Assembly: GCA_026413225.1 (NCBI GenBank)
Contig: CM048553.1
Location: forward strand, 42,882,001 to 42,946,000
DNA: 64,000 bases
Direction: 5' to 3'
Source: Otis tarda
Taxonomy: Eukaryota > Chordata > Aves > Otidiformes > Otididae
Shown: in pieces, positions 36,061 through 48,284 of the stretch
Layout: each line of letters begins with the position of its first letter
How positions within the stretch are numbered: position 1 is the first letter of the stretch
Made by a program: the position numbers and the translations under genes
Notes under the pieces: model-generated
What the model saw: only the letters and a program-made list of their open reading frames with translations
What the model was told of the DNA's origin: nothing
The model's database searches: none

Positions 36061-38740
36061 GTTGTGAGAAGCATTCAGCTTCAGCAAGTCATTGAAAACA
36101 AAATGTGCATTTTTTCACTTCAGAGGGTTTAGGATTTGATTAAGTACAAAAAGAGGGAGCTCAGTGAGTAAAAGGACTAGACTGTCACGTCAGGGAATTC
36201 AGGTCGAGCCCTCTGTGAAATGAGTTCACATCTCAGCTCGGCATCTCCAACAGATACTAGCTCACATCACAAAACCACTGTAAAGGATGTGGCACAGTAT
36301 GGCATGTCTGAGGATCCCTGCTCAGGAAGGGAGGAGGGAGGGAGGAGGCTTAGCTTGCATTAGTGCAGGACTGTATCATCCCGTAGCTGCAGAAAGCAAG
36401 CCTGGGGAGATGTGGACAGGAAGGGTTGGATCATCTTTAACTGGAATCATATCTGCCAAGTGGAGACCATAGGAGTTCTATTTTACACTTGAAATGAAAT
36501 CCTTTCCCTCCTCTCTGGAGAAGGCGGCATTGAAGAGGAGGACTGAGGTGCACTTCACAGGGCCCTGTCTCAGAGACGAGGAGAGAAAGTATACACACAA
36601 AGGACAACAACTCAACGTGGGTGAATCTGTAGCCACATTGATGTGTTGTGGGCTGTGTCCAGCTAACCTCCAGCCAGTTGTGTCCAGGTGCTTTTGCTGT
36701 GGTGTGGCTCAGAAACCGCTTGGCATCTACCAGATGAGCTCCCCAGGGTTCATAAAGCCTAGTGGACCACAGCGAAGCCACTGCTACACGCAGTACTTAG
36801 AAAAGCAAAGGCAAATCAACAAAACCTGTGAAGTGAGCACACCTAAATTAAAATATGTAAATTACGGAATTCTTCAGTTCTCAGGAAGAGTTAAAGCATA
36901 GGAAAAAAGGCCACTGTATTACAGAGTGACAATGCTCTCCTGATGTCCCTCAGCATCTCTATATAGATGAATTCCAGGCGTATTCATGGGGGACCTGGGC
37001 AAGCCCAGTTCCTCTTTCTCTCAAAGGCCATTCTCTCTCCCTTAACCCATTTGCTCCACAGTGAAAATAAGCAAATATTCATTTTTTTCATGCAACATGA
37101 ATTTTCTCAAACCTTACACCTTGGTCACCTTCAGGGCTTGATATACCATCTTAAGCTTTGATGATTAATGCATCTCAGTGTGTTCTTTTGCAGACACAAA
37201 GCAGAGGGATGTGTTCAGTGAAAAAAAAAAATCATATGCAGCAGGCTCTGAGCTCCAGTACCTTATAGCTTTAGCTGTAAATTCTTCACTGACTTTTTTG
37301 CAATTGTGAACATCTTCATGTTACAGTTGTGAGACTGTGTAGATGCCCTCTAGTGGTGTATTTTTTTTAAATTTCTGCTGCTGTGCCCTAAAGATGCTCC
37401 CAAACGGAAGACCATGCGCCCTCCTCTGCAGTGCTCTGCATAAAGGAGCCACGCCACAGTGCAGCTGGAAAAGAGAGAGGACAGCATATATAACTTCAGC
37501 TCTGTGTAAAGCCAGCTTGAGGCATGACATTGAGTCAGACGGCCCCATTCCAGACTTGCTGACCTTCGAAACCAGTAGGCCTCATGATATAAAGAGCACC
37601 TCTAACTGGACCAAATGCAACATTATCTCTAGATCTCAGAAAAGGATACATTTTCCTGTGAATCTCAGTCTTCCTTGACAAACATCCACCCTCTTTGCTT
37701 AGCCATTCCCTTCCAGCATTGACCACTGTCCCCAGACAGGTTCTCCATAAGAAGCAATCTCCAACAACTAGCTGTCATGGTGTGTTGACTCTGACAAGAA
37801 CTGGGAACAAGCCATTCTGCCCTGTGAAAAAGACAGGTCTCGGGAGATCTTCAGACAATACCAACCAGGCAAAACACCATCAATGGAAAAGATGGGAGCT
37901 TGATGGAAAATTTTCAACAGACCCTTGTTAGAGCTCTGCCACTGAGTGGGATTATTGTCTGGCCCTATTTTCATGTAGAGCAGCTGGAAAGTAGTATAAC
38001 CAAAGCTAGGCAGTATCGGATAGGCAGTGTATTTATTGACTCCAAGCAGTAGAGAGCAGACTGTAGTTCTAGCTACAGAGGCATATATAGACCAAGCTAA
38101 TGCATTGGCATTAACTTGTGTTAACTTGTTTAACTTGTTACCACTTGGTGATACTGGATAGCAGGCCAAACATCCAAAAATCCCACTCTCCTCACTTCAC
38201 CTACTGCATGCAGGTGTCACAAGTGCATGTTCATCCCCTTAGAGGGGAACTACTTTAGACTCCTCGAACACATTAATTACTAGCTTTAGGAAGTGCAGAC
38301 AAAAAAAAACCAAGGACAAACAGTCTGTGGCTGTTTCTGATCCTGTCTTGTCCACCCCAACCATAGTGAGATGTTCTCTTGCAAGTATAACTTGCCTAAG
38401 AAGTTACTGTGGATGGAGGCTCTTCAAATGCACCTGACTCAGCTGGCACTGCGAAACGGAAGAAGAGTGCCAGCGCAGTTGCTTATTCAAATTCTGCACA
38501 GGGTTTTAACAAACAGATGAGGTGGTTATGCCTTATACTACATTAGGTAGTTTTGCAAGAGGACCCTTAACTATTGACTTAGACTATAAACCTCATCAAT
38601 TCTCAGAAGATTCAGCTAGATTACATTTTTAGCTGAGGTTGGTTGTTCCCAATATATTTGAAAGAGATAGACACTGTGCTTTTTTTTTCTCCCTGAACAC
38701 AATCATTTCTGGAGCACTTACAGTAAATGTAAAGAGAGCC
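36061..38740. other. Unique sequence, no gene seen
   Basis: There is no supported gene. A nine-base motif TTAACTTGT is repeated three times at 38111-38138. A purine-rich GGGAGGGAGG-type tract lies near 36329-36350. Confidence 0.5.
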
Positions 38741-38767
38741 AATAACACTTGAATTCTGGAATGAAGA

Positions 38768-38802
38768 TCAGTGGTCTATCCAGCCTAGCATATTGTTACA
38801 TT
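38768..38802 (-). mobile_element. Possible ancient CR1/L3 tail fragment
   Basis: GATCAGTGGTCTATCCAGCC and the bases after it resemble the reverse complement of the old CR1/L3 3' end, which in sense orientation reads like GGCTAGATGGACCACTGATC. Only about 35 bp can be matched by eye, so the call is tentative. Confidence 0.3.
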
Positions 38803-41800
38803 ATCAGTCAATCAGCCAAGTCATTTAAACTAGGACTGTAAAATCTTTTCTAGATAAACCGTAAAGGTTTGTGCAGCACCTAGTACAATGATTGGGGCCA
38901 CCAGAGTTATCAAACTATGAATAAGAATTATAGCAGAAGGGAGCAGTCACAAGACTCTGTGTGTGAGGTAGTATCAATGCCCAGAGTACACCTCTGAGGA
39001 GTTTTTTGGCAGGGTGGGGCTGTAGGATCAAAATAAACAACATAAATACATTACAAATGATGTTCTCATTGAAAAGAGCATCCGAGTCCTAATGAGATCT
39101 GAAGACATGCTGCTGGTATCCTCAAGCCTTAAATTCCACATTCTTGACAATTAGGTTGAAGCATACCAAAAGAAGATGGACAACTTGGGGAGGGATGGCA
39201 ACCTACATGGACTTAAGTGTTGCTCCATGTCTTTCAAGAAATGAATCACTACTGATGTCCAACACATGGAGGGGGGTGGCCAAGGGCCCCCGAGGTTGTC
39301 TGACACTCAAGGAACAGCGTTATGAAAGCAGACATCTTATAAATAATTATTAAAAAAATCTGTTCTGTTCTTTTGCATTGACCCCAGATGGGCAAGCCAG
39401 CCCCTTAAAGATGATATTTCCCCGCTCAGTCAAAAATGGTATGAAAATGAAGCATTCGACAAAGAATCTGTGTGCATTTGCAAAATACATTTTTCAAGCC
39501 CAGCCCAAAGTAGCTGCTTGATAGCTTTGTGTATCTAAGCTTCAAGCCACTTGCCAGCAATTATTATCATATAGAAAAGTGATTAGTTCTTCTTTTATAT
39601 TTTGCCTTTTACAACTGTTTCTGAAGTAACTGATTTTTAAGAAAGGAGCAAAAGGGAAAACCACACAGTGCTAATTACAGCAGGGCAAGAAGCTTTGCTA
39701 TTAACTTTTAACTTTTGCTGTAACTTCTACCAAACAGGCTGTGCTTGTGTACGTCTAACTGGAAGATCCAACTTCCAGTGTCTGAGGTATAATTTAAAAA
39801 AAATGTTCAGTACTTCTCTGCCTCACTGCCAGCAAGAGGCATCAAGGCTAGGCATTACGCCAAAGGATGACCATTCTCTTGGGGAAAATCGGTATCTCGA
39901 TCACCTACTGACCTAGTACTAAAAGTACCTACTACAATTCTTTATTTTGGTATTTTGCGTAGTTTTTTAAAGGTGCTTTTGTTTGTAAACCCTTTTTCTC
40001 TTCTGCATCCCTAACCAGGCTTTCTCCAGCTGCCTCTCACTTAGCTCTTGTGCTCTTTCTGCATGTACCAGCCTCACTGAATGGAACTGAATCCAGGCCA
40101 AGAAATTCTTGTGTCTTCCTGAGTCCCACGCCACTACTCACGGAGCAGAGCTGCATACTCCCTAAAAAATAAAAATACCAGATTTGCAACCATGGCATGC
40201 CCTAGCTTGAAGTACAAATGCAGCACTGTGCAGGTCTAGCTCCAGCGGAACAGTCTCCAGAAAGGTGGCCTTGGGGACACAAGCCAGGGCTGGTTAATAG
40301 CAAACAGGATTTTCCCCTGCCTCAGAATAGGCTCTCAGGCTTTGAGACAAGGCAGTAAACTTGCAGAAATGCAGACATGTTATTTTAAGCAGTTCCTATT
40401 ATTCGGTCTCCCACTGGATATAGCTACAAGCAAAATGCAGGGTTATGTAGAAATAGCTGTGCTGCATTTAAACATGTTAACTCAGGCACCAGTAGCTGTG
40501 TAAGCACAGCAGCATGCAGCTCAGTGCAGGGCTGATTTGCCCTGCTGCTTATTTAACACCAGCTTGTATAATTCCACGGTGATTTGCAGTAGCCATACCC
40601 AATTTCCACATCAGTTGTAGCTGGGTATAGCTTTCGCTCCTGTAATTGAGTTACATACCCTTCTTGTGCACTTGCAGCCTTAATGGCTATAGGCTCTGAT
40701 CCACGGTAATGGCTTAGGCTGGATGGGGAAGGGGATTAAAGTTTGAGTTCTTGGGGCAGTCTAGAGACTGCCAATGAGGGAGAGAGAAATAATCAACATT
40801 AATAATCTAAATAGCAAGTAAAACTGTTGCATGTCAGTTACTAAAGGGAAGGTCTATGTTTAATTCTGTGCCAGCGTGGATCTATCTGCAGTATCCAGCC
40901 CTGAGACAAGAGGGGTTTAGTCCTCCAAAGTGCTGTCTATCTCTCCCACACTGGATCAGCAGAAATCAAGGCACACAGCACCCACAGAGCATTTTCCTCC
41001 TCTGGCCTTGCTAGCAATCAAAGCTTCTTCAGGTGTCAAATCCTTAAATCCTTCTTCCTTCACTCCTGCAACAAGTCCGCATGCCTTCAACATCCATAGC
41101 CTTACTCCCATGTGTAGTTTTTCTAAGTTCCTCAGACAAGAAGGAGTTGTAAGAATTGTCCTTTAAGTTACAAAGTGAAGGAAAAAATAAATTAGAGTCA
41201 TTCTGTCTATCAGACAAGCTCAGGGACACAAGACTGGGAAAGGCTGTGCCTCGCAGCAGGCTGAATCTGCTGTTTACAGTCTTGTTCTTACTGCACCCAG
41301 CCATAGGAATAGAAAAGGTTGGGAGAGAAGGGCAACACCTCCTGAAGGGAATGGTCACTACAGAAATAATTAAGATGTGCAAACTGACTCAGATTGAAAA
41401 GTCAAAGCGAGGCATCATTCAGAAGGGCAGAGCTGCCACGAAGCCCCATCAAGTGACTAACACAACCACATGTCAGAGCCAGAGGCAACTCCGCGGCCAC
41501 CAACACAACTGACAGCCTCAGGACTCACACAAGGAGCCAGATGCTCTGTCTGGGAATCCATCTTCCACAGGTCAGCATCAAGATCCCAGGACTGTCATCT
41601 TGAGAAGAGGAAGAATAAGTAAAACATGGTGACATAAAACAAAGGTTGAACTGGACTATATTTGGTTTTGTTTAGTTGTTTTTTTTCTAAGGCACTGAGT
41701 TATAAATAAAACACCTTTTGCCTTGCTGTGCGGCTAGTTTTGCTTGTAAAAAGAAAAAGAAAAGCCTATGTCCTCTTTATAAATATTAAGAATGGGCCCC

Positions 41801-44800
41801 AATTACATGTTTCCCAGCACTATTGCCTCAGGCTTGGGAACCCAAGGAAACCAGCCCCACACGCTCCTTTGCAAAACAAACTCAGATCACAGGCTGATTA
41901 GGCAAACAAACCCCTCCCTGTCCTGCAATGGAGATAGGCCAAGAGAAGAAACATTTACCTAGCTCTCCGCCCTGCACTTTTTAGATAAGAGGCTGAGCCA
42001 TTCTTGATTTTGGTAACCAAGAATTGAGCCAGTGACAATTACAAAGTCAAATACAAAGGCAATATCCATCCTTGGAGGCATGTCCATCCAGGAGAAACAA
42101 ACTTTGAAGAGTAAGGTAAAAAATGCCAACTCGTTTACCACCCACCAAAACAGTAACAGAATTACTAACTCTAATTCCATTGCCCTGATATTTTAACAGG
42201 ACCACAATTCGAAGGTGAGAGCTTGAAAGTTCAACCTGACAAATGACTCATTTTTGAATAGGCATATCCCCACAATCTTTTCTGTCTGCCAGTGTAAAGT
42301 GCACAGTATCCAATGTATTCCCAGGGATGAAGGCTGCATCAAAAATTAGGAAATTTAGGCCACCGGCAATTTGGTCTATACATATCTAAGGTTCAATATT
42401 GGGAAGCAGAGCTGTGGTGTGTTGGCTTCAGCTCTGTTGGGTCAGCTGCTGCTGCTACTGTGGCTCAGCATTCCATCACAGTGGGAAGAAATGCAGGATA
42501 TCTTGCAAGAATGCAGGAGACATCATGTGTCTGGTATTTGGGCAAAATTTATTCATGTGCCACACCTGGGTTAAAAAGAGTGCTTCCTCAATAATGGAAT
42601 GACCTAGCCATCCTTCTTTGCATGAAGCAAAATGTTGCTTTCCTGTAATTACACCTAGCATTTTGTTGTTTCATGGGAAAACAACTGGTGTATATATATT
42701 GTACCAGACTGTAAGTAAAACTGTACAAAAGGGGATGTGGGGAGATGATACCCTCCAGCAGCTCCATCCAGCAGGTGGTACAACTGGCAGTGGTCTGCAC
42801 CAAATCCCACAAAAGGAGAGGAGAGATCCTTGTGTCCAAAATTCATCCTAGAAGCAAGAAGTGCTTTTCCCTTGGTATCTTTGCAAGGATCCCCTCAAGT
42901 GACTCTGTAGCAGCAGGCTGAATCAGACTAGATCAGAGTTGATGTGGTAGCAGCAACAGCGCTGCCTGCTCAGTGGCTCCCAGAGCTGACTTCCCAAGGC
43001 CAGCCGAGGTGGGATGCATGCTGCCGAGCTGGACTGTGTGTCTGCATATTGAAACAGGGGCTGGCATGGTTGAATGTTTTGCACATAACAGAATGTTGAG
43101 CAGACAGGCAGTGGTGAATCCTCCCTGATGACCACTGAATTTAACTGGATCTTTAGGTGTGCTTGAAGGGAATGGCGGCCATCAGCTTTTCTAGACCATA
43201 ACAATGACTGGATGCACAGACCGATATCTAAGGGAAAGTTCATATTCCTAATAGACTGATTGAGTTTTGCTCATCTTGCTTTTTGGAAATGTCTGTCATG
43301 TTGGTTTTCATTTCTTCCCTCATTTCCTTGAGACTCCAGGGACTCCATATTCTGAAGGCCTCCAGGGTGTGCAAGAGTGTGATTCTCCTGGAGAAGAGGC
43401 TAAGCAGCTTAGCATCCAATTTCCCTGAGCCAGAGTTGGAGCATAGCTTTACATATAAGCTCAAGCCATTGTGCCACTTTGTGTCATGAGAACTTAGGGA
43501 ACTCACCCACCCACACTCTCCATGTACGTCTATCTGTGCACAAGGGATTTTTCTATGAAGGCTGTCATGTAGAAATGCCCACGACCATTTGTCCCTCTTC
43601 ACAGACAAAGAAATTGAGACCTTTGCCAACATCTCTAATTACAACAATTAATTGTACAACACAGTGGCATACCTGTCATTTTAAACATTAGGCAAAACTT
43701 GATGGTGTCTTTGTCCCAGCTGTTATAATCTAAGTTACCGAAGACAAGTCAAATAGCATATGAACCTAGGATCAGCAAAAAGATAGGGAAGCTGCATGAA
43801 AAGAAAAATCCCAGTGAAAGTTTAGAACAGAAAATGAAGAGAGAATTCACTGATAGACCAAATTTTTTGTTGTCATTAGATGGAATGTATATTGATATAA
43901 ATACCATGAGTTCAGGCAGGCCATGTGATTCATATTTCTTGTTAGTTACTCTGTATTATTTAGAGTAATTGCTAGTAGAGTTAATTGTTGAAACTATTAA
44001 TCTGTGGGAATGTAGTTACGTTTTACTAGTCAGATATAATTACAAAATAATTCTGTTTTCTACAGATTCAAAAATATTCATCAAATTGTTTACTTAAAGA
44101 ATTAGGAAACTTAGAGACAACAGAACTGCCCTCCTAACTACAGAAAAAAAAAAAATTCACAGAAAATAATAAGAGCTTTAAAAAGCTAAACCAAGCAAAC
44201 TCAGGGGAACTACAACAGTCAAGCTGAAAAATGGTGAAAGAGAAGAAATTACTGGCAAATGCTATGCGTCAATCCATCTTAACACGGAATCATTTATATG
44301 ACTATAACCACAGTAAGAATAACAAAGGTAATTATTATCTTTTCTGTTGATATCCCTTGTAATGTACTTCAAAATAACAGATCTTCCAGAACTCTTGGTA
44401 TTGCAAAACCACACCATTTACCTCTCCACACAAAGATTAAATAGGACCATTGTGAAGTTTATCTTAACATGAACCTCCAATGAACCACCTACACAAATTC
44501 CTTCTAATATGCTCTGTCCTGGTTCATAAAAACGAAACTCCATCACCAATTCTGGTTTAAATGTCAAATGCAGCTTCAAAAACTCCAGACAGGTGGTCTG
44601 ACATTTAGGGGTTTTTTCTTGTTTCACTCATCAATTTACCTACAGTAAATCTCCACAAAAATTGCATTTTTAATTGCACTCACATCCCCGACATTTATGT
44701 GATGCCCTCAGAATATTCATATATGCTATCAAATTGAAACATCATAGGACCCAGATACATGTTCTATACATACTTTTTACATGTGAATTTAAAGATATTC

Positions 44801-45290
44801 TAAGAAGGTCTCTCTCTCATCCTGAGTTTATCTATCACATAAATATGAGAATAAATCACAGTAATAAAACATCAATGCTGGAGTGTGGGAAGTGTCAACA
44901 CACAACCAGTAGAGGGTTGATACCAGCAGAGAAGCTGCTTTGTCTGTGCTACATTCACTACATTAAATAGTCGTATCTAATGACTCAAATCAGCTTGAAC
45001 TTGTTTGTGTGGGTGTCACACAGAGGACTATCTGAATATACCAATACACAGATGCAGAGAGGTTGCCTACAACAGCATCATTTTTCCCCGGTTATGGATG
45101 TGTTAAGTGATCTGTGTCTGCAGAGCACTGGGGGAGAGAGAGTGCTCCATCTAAAGGGCAGAAGCCCAAAGGTTTTTGTCTCCATCTCCGATGGATCAGC
45201 TACAGCAGTTATTGCAGCCGCTGCCCACATACCCCTCCTATCAGAGGTCACAGCCTCCCTCACATGGGTGCCAGAATGTCAATCAGCGAT
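38803..45290. other. Unique sequence, no gene seen
   Basis: No repeat family or gene could be supported. A 73-codon hydrophobic minus-strand frame at 41959-42180 was examined as a possible channel exon and rejected. Frames of 106-130 codons at 42923-43632 have no domain. A-runs and an AT-rich segment occur around 44140-44180. Confidence 0.5.
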
Positions 45291-45293
45291 TTC

Positions 45294-45320
45294 ATAGAAT
45301 GGTTAGAGTTGGAAGGCACT
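45294..45320 (-). mobile_element. Tiny CR1 3'-end fragment
   Basis: TCATAGAATGGTTAGAGTTG followed by GAAGGCA matches the antisense CR1 3' terminus seen in copies A and E for about 25 bp and then loses similarity. It is either a very short 5'-truncated insertion or a decayed copy. Confidence 0.5.
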
Positions 45321-45959
45321 GCCACTGGAGAACAGGGGCTGTAATATTTATGCAATCCACCCTTGGTTTTGCTTTAGGTTAACACACCAGGCCGTGAATT
45401 AGGCTGAGGAGCAAGCCCTGTTGTACTATTCCTGCTCTGGGCCTAATGAAGGTGATGAAGCTGGCCTTTGGAGGAAGAAGGAGTCTTTAGAGAGACTTTT
45501 TTTTTTCATACAGATGGTTAAATTTAAGGAAAAAAAATGCATAAGTCTTTCAGAGATATTGAAAACTAAATTAGATCCAAAGCAGATGAAGCCATATAAG
45601 TGAAGTGGATAAAGGTGGGCTACATGCTTTTTTTGGGGTGGGTTTTTTTTTTCCCAATTTATCCCAACAAATGTGGTTTGTACCTAGAGTTATACAGGGC
45701 ATGAAACCAGCCTCATTAAATCAGTAGGAGTTTAGACTTTTAACGGAACCAGGATTTAATCCAGAAAGTTTTACTTGTCCAACTTTACAGCATTAAAGCA
45801 TTCAGTTAGACCACATTCTCTGTGCAGCAGGACATGACATACGTCTCACAAAATCAGGAGAGATAATCCTATAGGATGGCAACGGGCCATATTTAATATT
45901 CACTAGATTTGCTCTAGCCCCCAACGACTGCATTAGCTTTCATTGACTTCTCTGGATCA

Positions 45960-46760
45960 GAATCACACTGAAACAAGCTCAATTAATTTATTTAAAGACT
46001 CAGCAGTTGATGAATATGTGACATAAAACTATTCATTATTTGAGCTATTGTTCTTAATTAACTCCCATTTCCATCTATCATTTTAAAAGGATGCCACAGC
46101 CATATCACTTAATAGTTAAGTTTTCATCCTTGAAAACACTTGCATTTTTCACATCTTGAGTATTCTTAACTTTTTTTATGACAAAAGCTGTAAAATTTCC
46201 CTGTAATCACTGAGCATAATTATGTCACTGATGGGCTGCATCCCTGACTTGTGCCAGAATGTAACATAGCTCTGAAATCCAGGCAAAGATATTCAATTAC
46301 ATGTTGGAGGTGAGGAGAGGAGAATTTAGAAAACAAGCTGCAGAGAACAGAAAATATAATAAAGGACAAAGAGGATACAAGTATTTTGTGCAGGAGATGA
46401 ATTGCCTGCAAACCATGGATTGGTGTTAAATCCTGAACTTTAGTGAGCGGGCGATGAGCTGGGTTCATGCGACACCAACAAACATGATATAGCTACAGGG
46501 CATTTCACCCTGGTTAAATACCAGATGAATTAAAGGCTGTTGCCAGCAGCTGTGATGAATGTCACTGGGATGCCATCTGATTGCTCTCTGAGTTTTATGA
46601 GTGAAGTATGTCGGCTCCTTCTTTGTTAAGGTCAGCATGTATTTCTAGTCGTTCATCTGCAGGGCTTTGCTGAAGGCACCAGTGAGAAGACAGGTGCTGG
46701 AAAATGTCTCTTTCATGCAGCACGGACAGGAACAAGCAGGACTGAATAGTGTCAGAAGGA
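45960..46760. other. Candidate conserved non-coding block
   Basis: The block is free of recognised repeats. It has the LIM-homeodomain type palindrome TTAATTAA at 46054-46061, an E-box CAGCTG at 46547-46552 and a second E-box CATCTG at 46574-46579 that overlaps a PBX-type TGATTG at 46578-46583. Six CpG remain between 46430 and 46730. A regulatory role is inferred from motif grouping only. The 82-codon minus-strand frame at 46220-46468 has no domain. Confidence 0.3.
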
Positions 46761-47876
46761 ACTTTTGCATCAACATGTTTGCAATGTGGAAACAGAACTC
46801 ACAGATCACGATATAAACTGACAGGCATTTGTGGATGAGACAACCTTACTGCCAAACAACGGGCATTTTTATTTAACTTGCATAAACAAATAACTTCCCT
46901 TGAGTTACCCGCTTCTGAAATTCAGAGAGTTGCACAACTTTTATATAAAGTGCTTTAAAAAAAAGCCTCAGACTGTTTTCAAGGCTTGCAAAGTTTTTGC
47001 TACTGGGTTCTGAGACAGTGATTCAGAGAAGGGGTTATGAGCTTTTTAACCTTCCTCATCTGTTCTGGAAGGTTAATCTCAGTGCTCCTATTCCCCTGTT
47101 CTTCTTTTGTACAGGATAAAGTGAAGCTTGGCTTTCATAGCAATTTGAAAGTCCTGGTCACTCATTTTCCCACCCATTCTCAGCTCTTTCTCATTCAGTC
47201 TGTCTCTACAGACTACTGGCAGAGGAATAATTCCTAAATTTTTGTTGTGGTCAACAGTTGTGTAACAAAATAGGCACCTTACTGCATCTTATTGTTCCTC
47301 AATGAATAAATAAATAGCTAGATGTGTTCCTCCCCTGGAAACTTCCATTCTTTTTTTTTTTTAAATATTTTTTAAGAACATTTGATTGTTGTTACCAACA
47401 AGCCAAACAATCTAGCTATCCCAATGCCAGAAAAACATGTTCTATCTAATTCCCCCAGCTCCCTCACTAACTGCATCTTTACCATCTCTTGAGGTAAGAG
47501 GATAACTGAGATTTTGTTTATAACTAAGAGTAACCCTAATCCTGGATGTTGATAACAGGTACAGATAAAAAGAGTCAAACTAGATCTTGCATTGACTGAA
47601 TGAACTCACTCATACTTGCCAACATCCGTCATGAACAAAGTGATTGGAATCTGACTACATCCAGCGGAGAGCTACCATGGAAGCTCTGTTGATTAGCTCA
47701 CTAAGGCTAACACTTTTCTGGATTCACTTGGCTTTCCATGAATCAGTCTTGCTGCATGCATGCATAGACTCTGACCCCCTCACACATGCTCTCCATGCTC
47801 AGATCACTCTACTCCACATATGCTGCGAATCCCTAGTATCTGGGACATGTTGAAAAGCCACAGATGCTTCTCTGCA

Positions 47877-47908
47877 TGTATGCAGTGATCACTTGTATGC
47901 AGTGATCA
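47877..47908. repeat. 17-bp tandem duplication
   Basis: TGTATGCAGTGATCA is found at 47877-47891 and again at 47894-47908, a period of 17 bp with no mismatch in the shared 15 bases. Confidence 0.88.
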
Positions 47909-48242
47909 ACCGGCAATTGATTACTGCCAAAAGTGGGCACGGACTTCCCTACAAGATGGTTAATGTTGCCATGTGGAAATTAGAAACATCAACATAAGTC
48001 CTTTTACCTTCCTTTTGTCTTAGCACTAAGTCTCTCTAATGCCAGGAGATCTAAGGAGGACAGAATGGATGTTTATTTGGAGCCTTTTGAGGCATAGGTA
48101 GCAAGACTGACAGAATATCAACAACTCTCTCTTCCTGAGATTAAAGGAAGGTTGACTCTCAGACGCTTGTGAAAAAACCCCTATCATTTAAAATAATCCA
48201 CATAATTTCAATTATATACGTATAGGAGGATACACTCTTAGT

Positions 48243-48284
48243 GGTTTTACACCACTTGGTTTTACAAGACTTGGTTTTACAAGG
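48243..48284. repeat. 15-bp tandem repeat, about 2.8 units
   Basis: Units starting with GGTTTTACA begin at 48243, 48258 and 48273, giving an exact 15-bp period. The second unit differs from the first at two positions, and the third is partial. Confidence 0.88.

Noticed and set aside
41959-42180. Minus-strand hydrophobic frame with VFDFVIVTGSI, similar to a voltage-gated calcium channel S3 segment
   Set aside because: The resemblance covers only about 11 residues. The upstream part does not fit the S2-S3 pattern, and the only good donor site (AG/GTAAAT) lies after an in-frame stop. No other channel exon is visible in the window.
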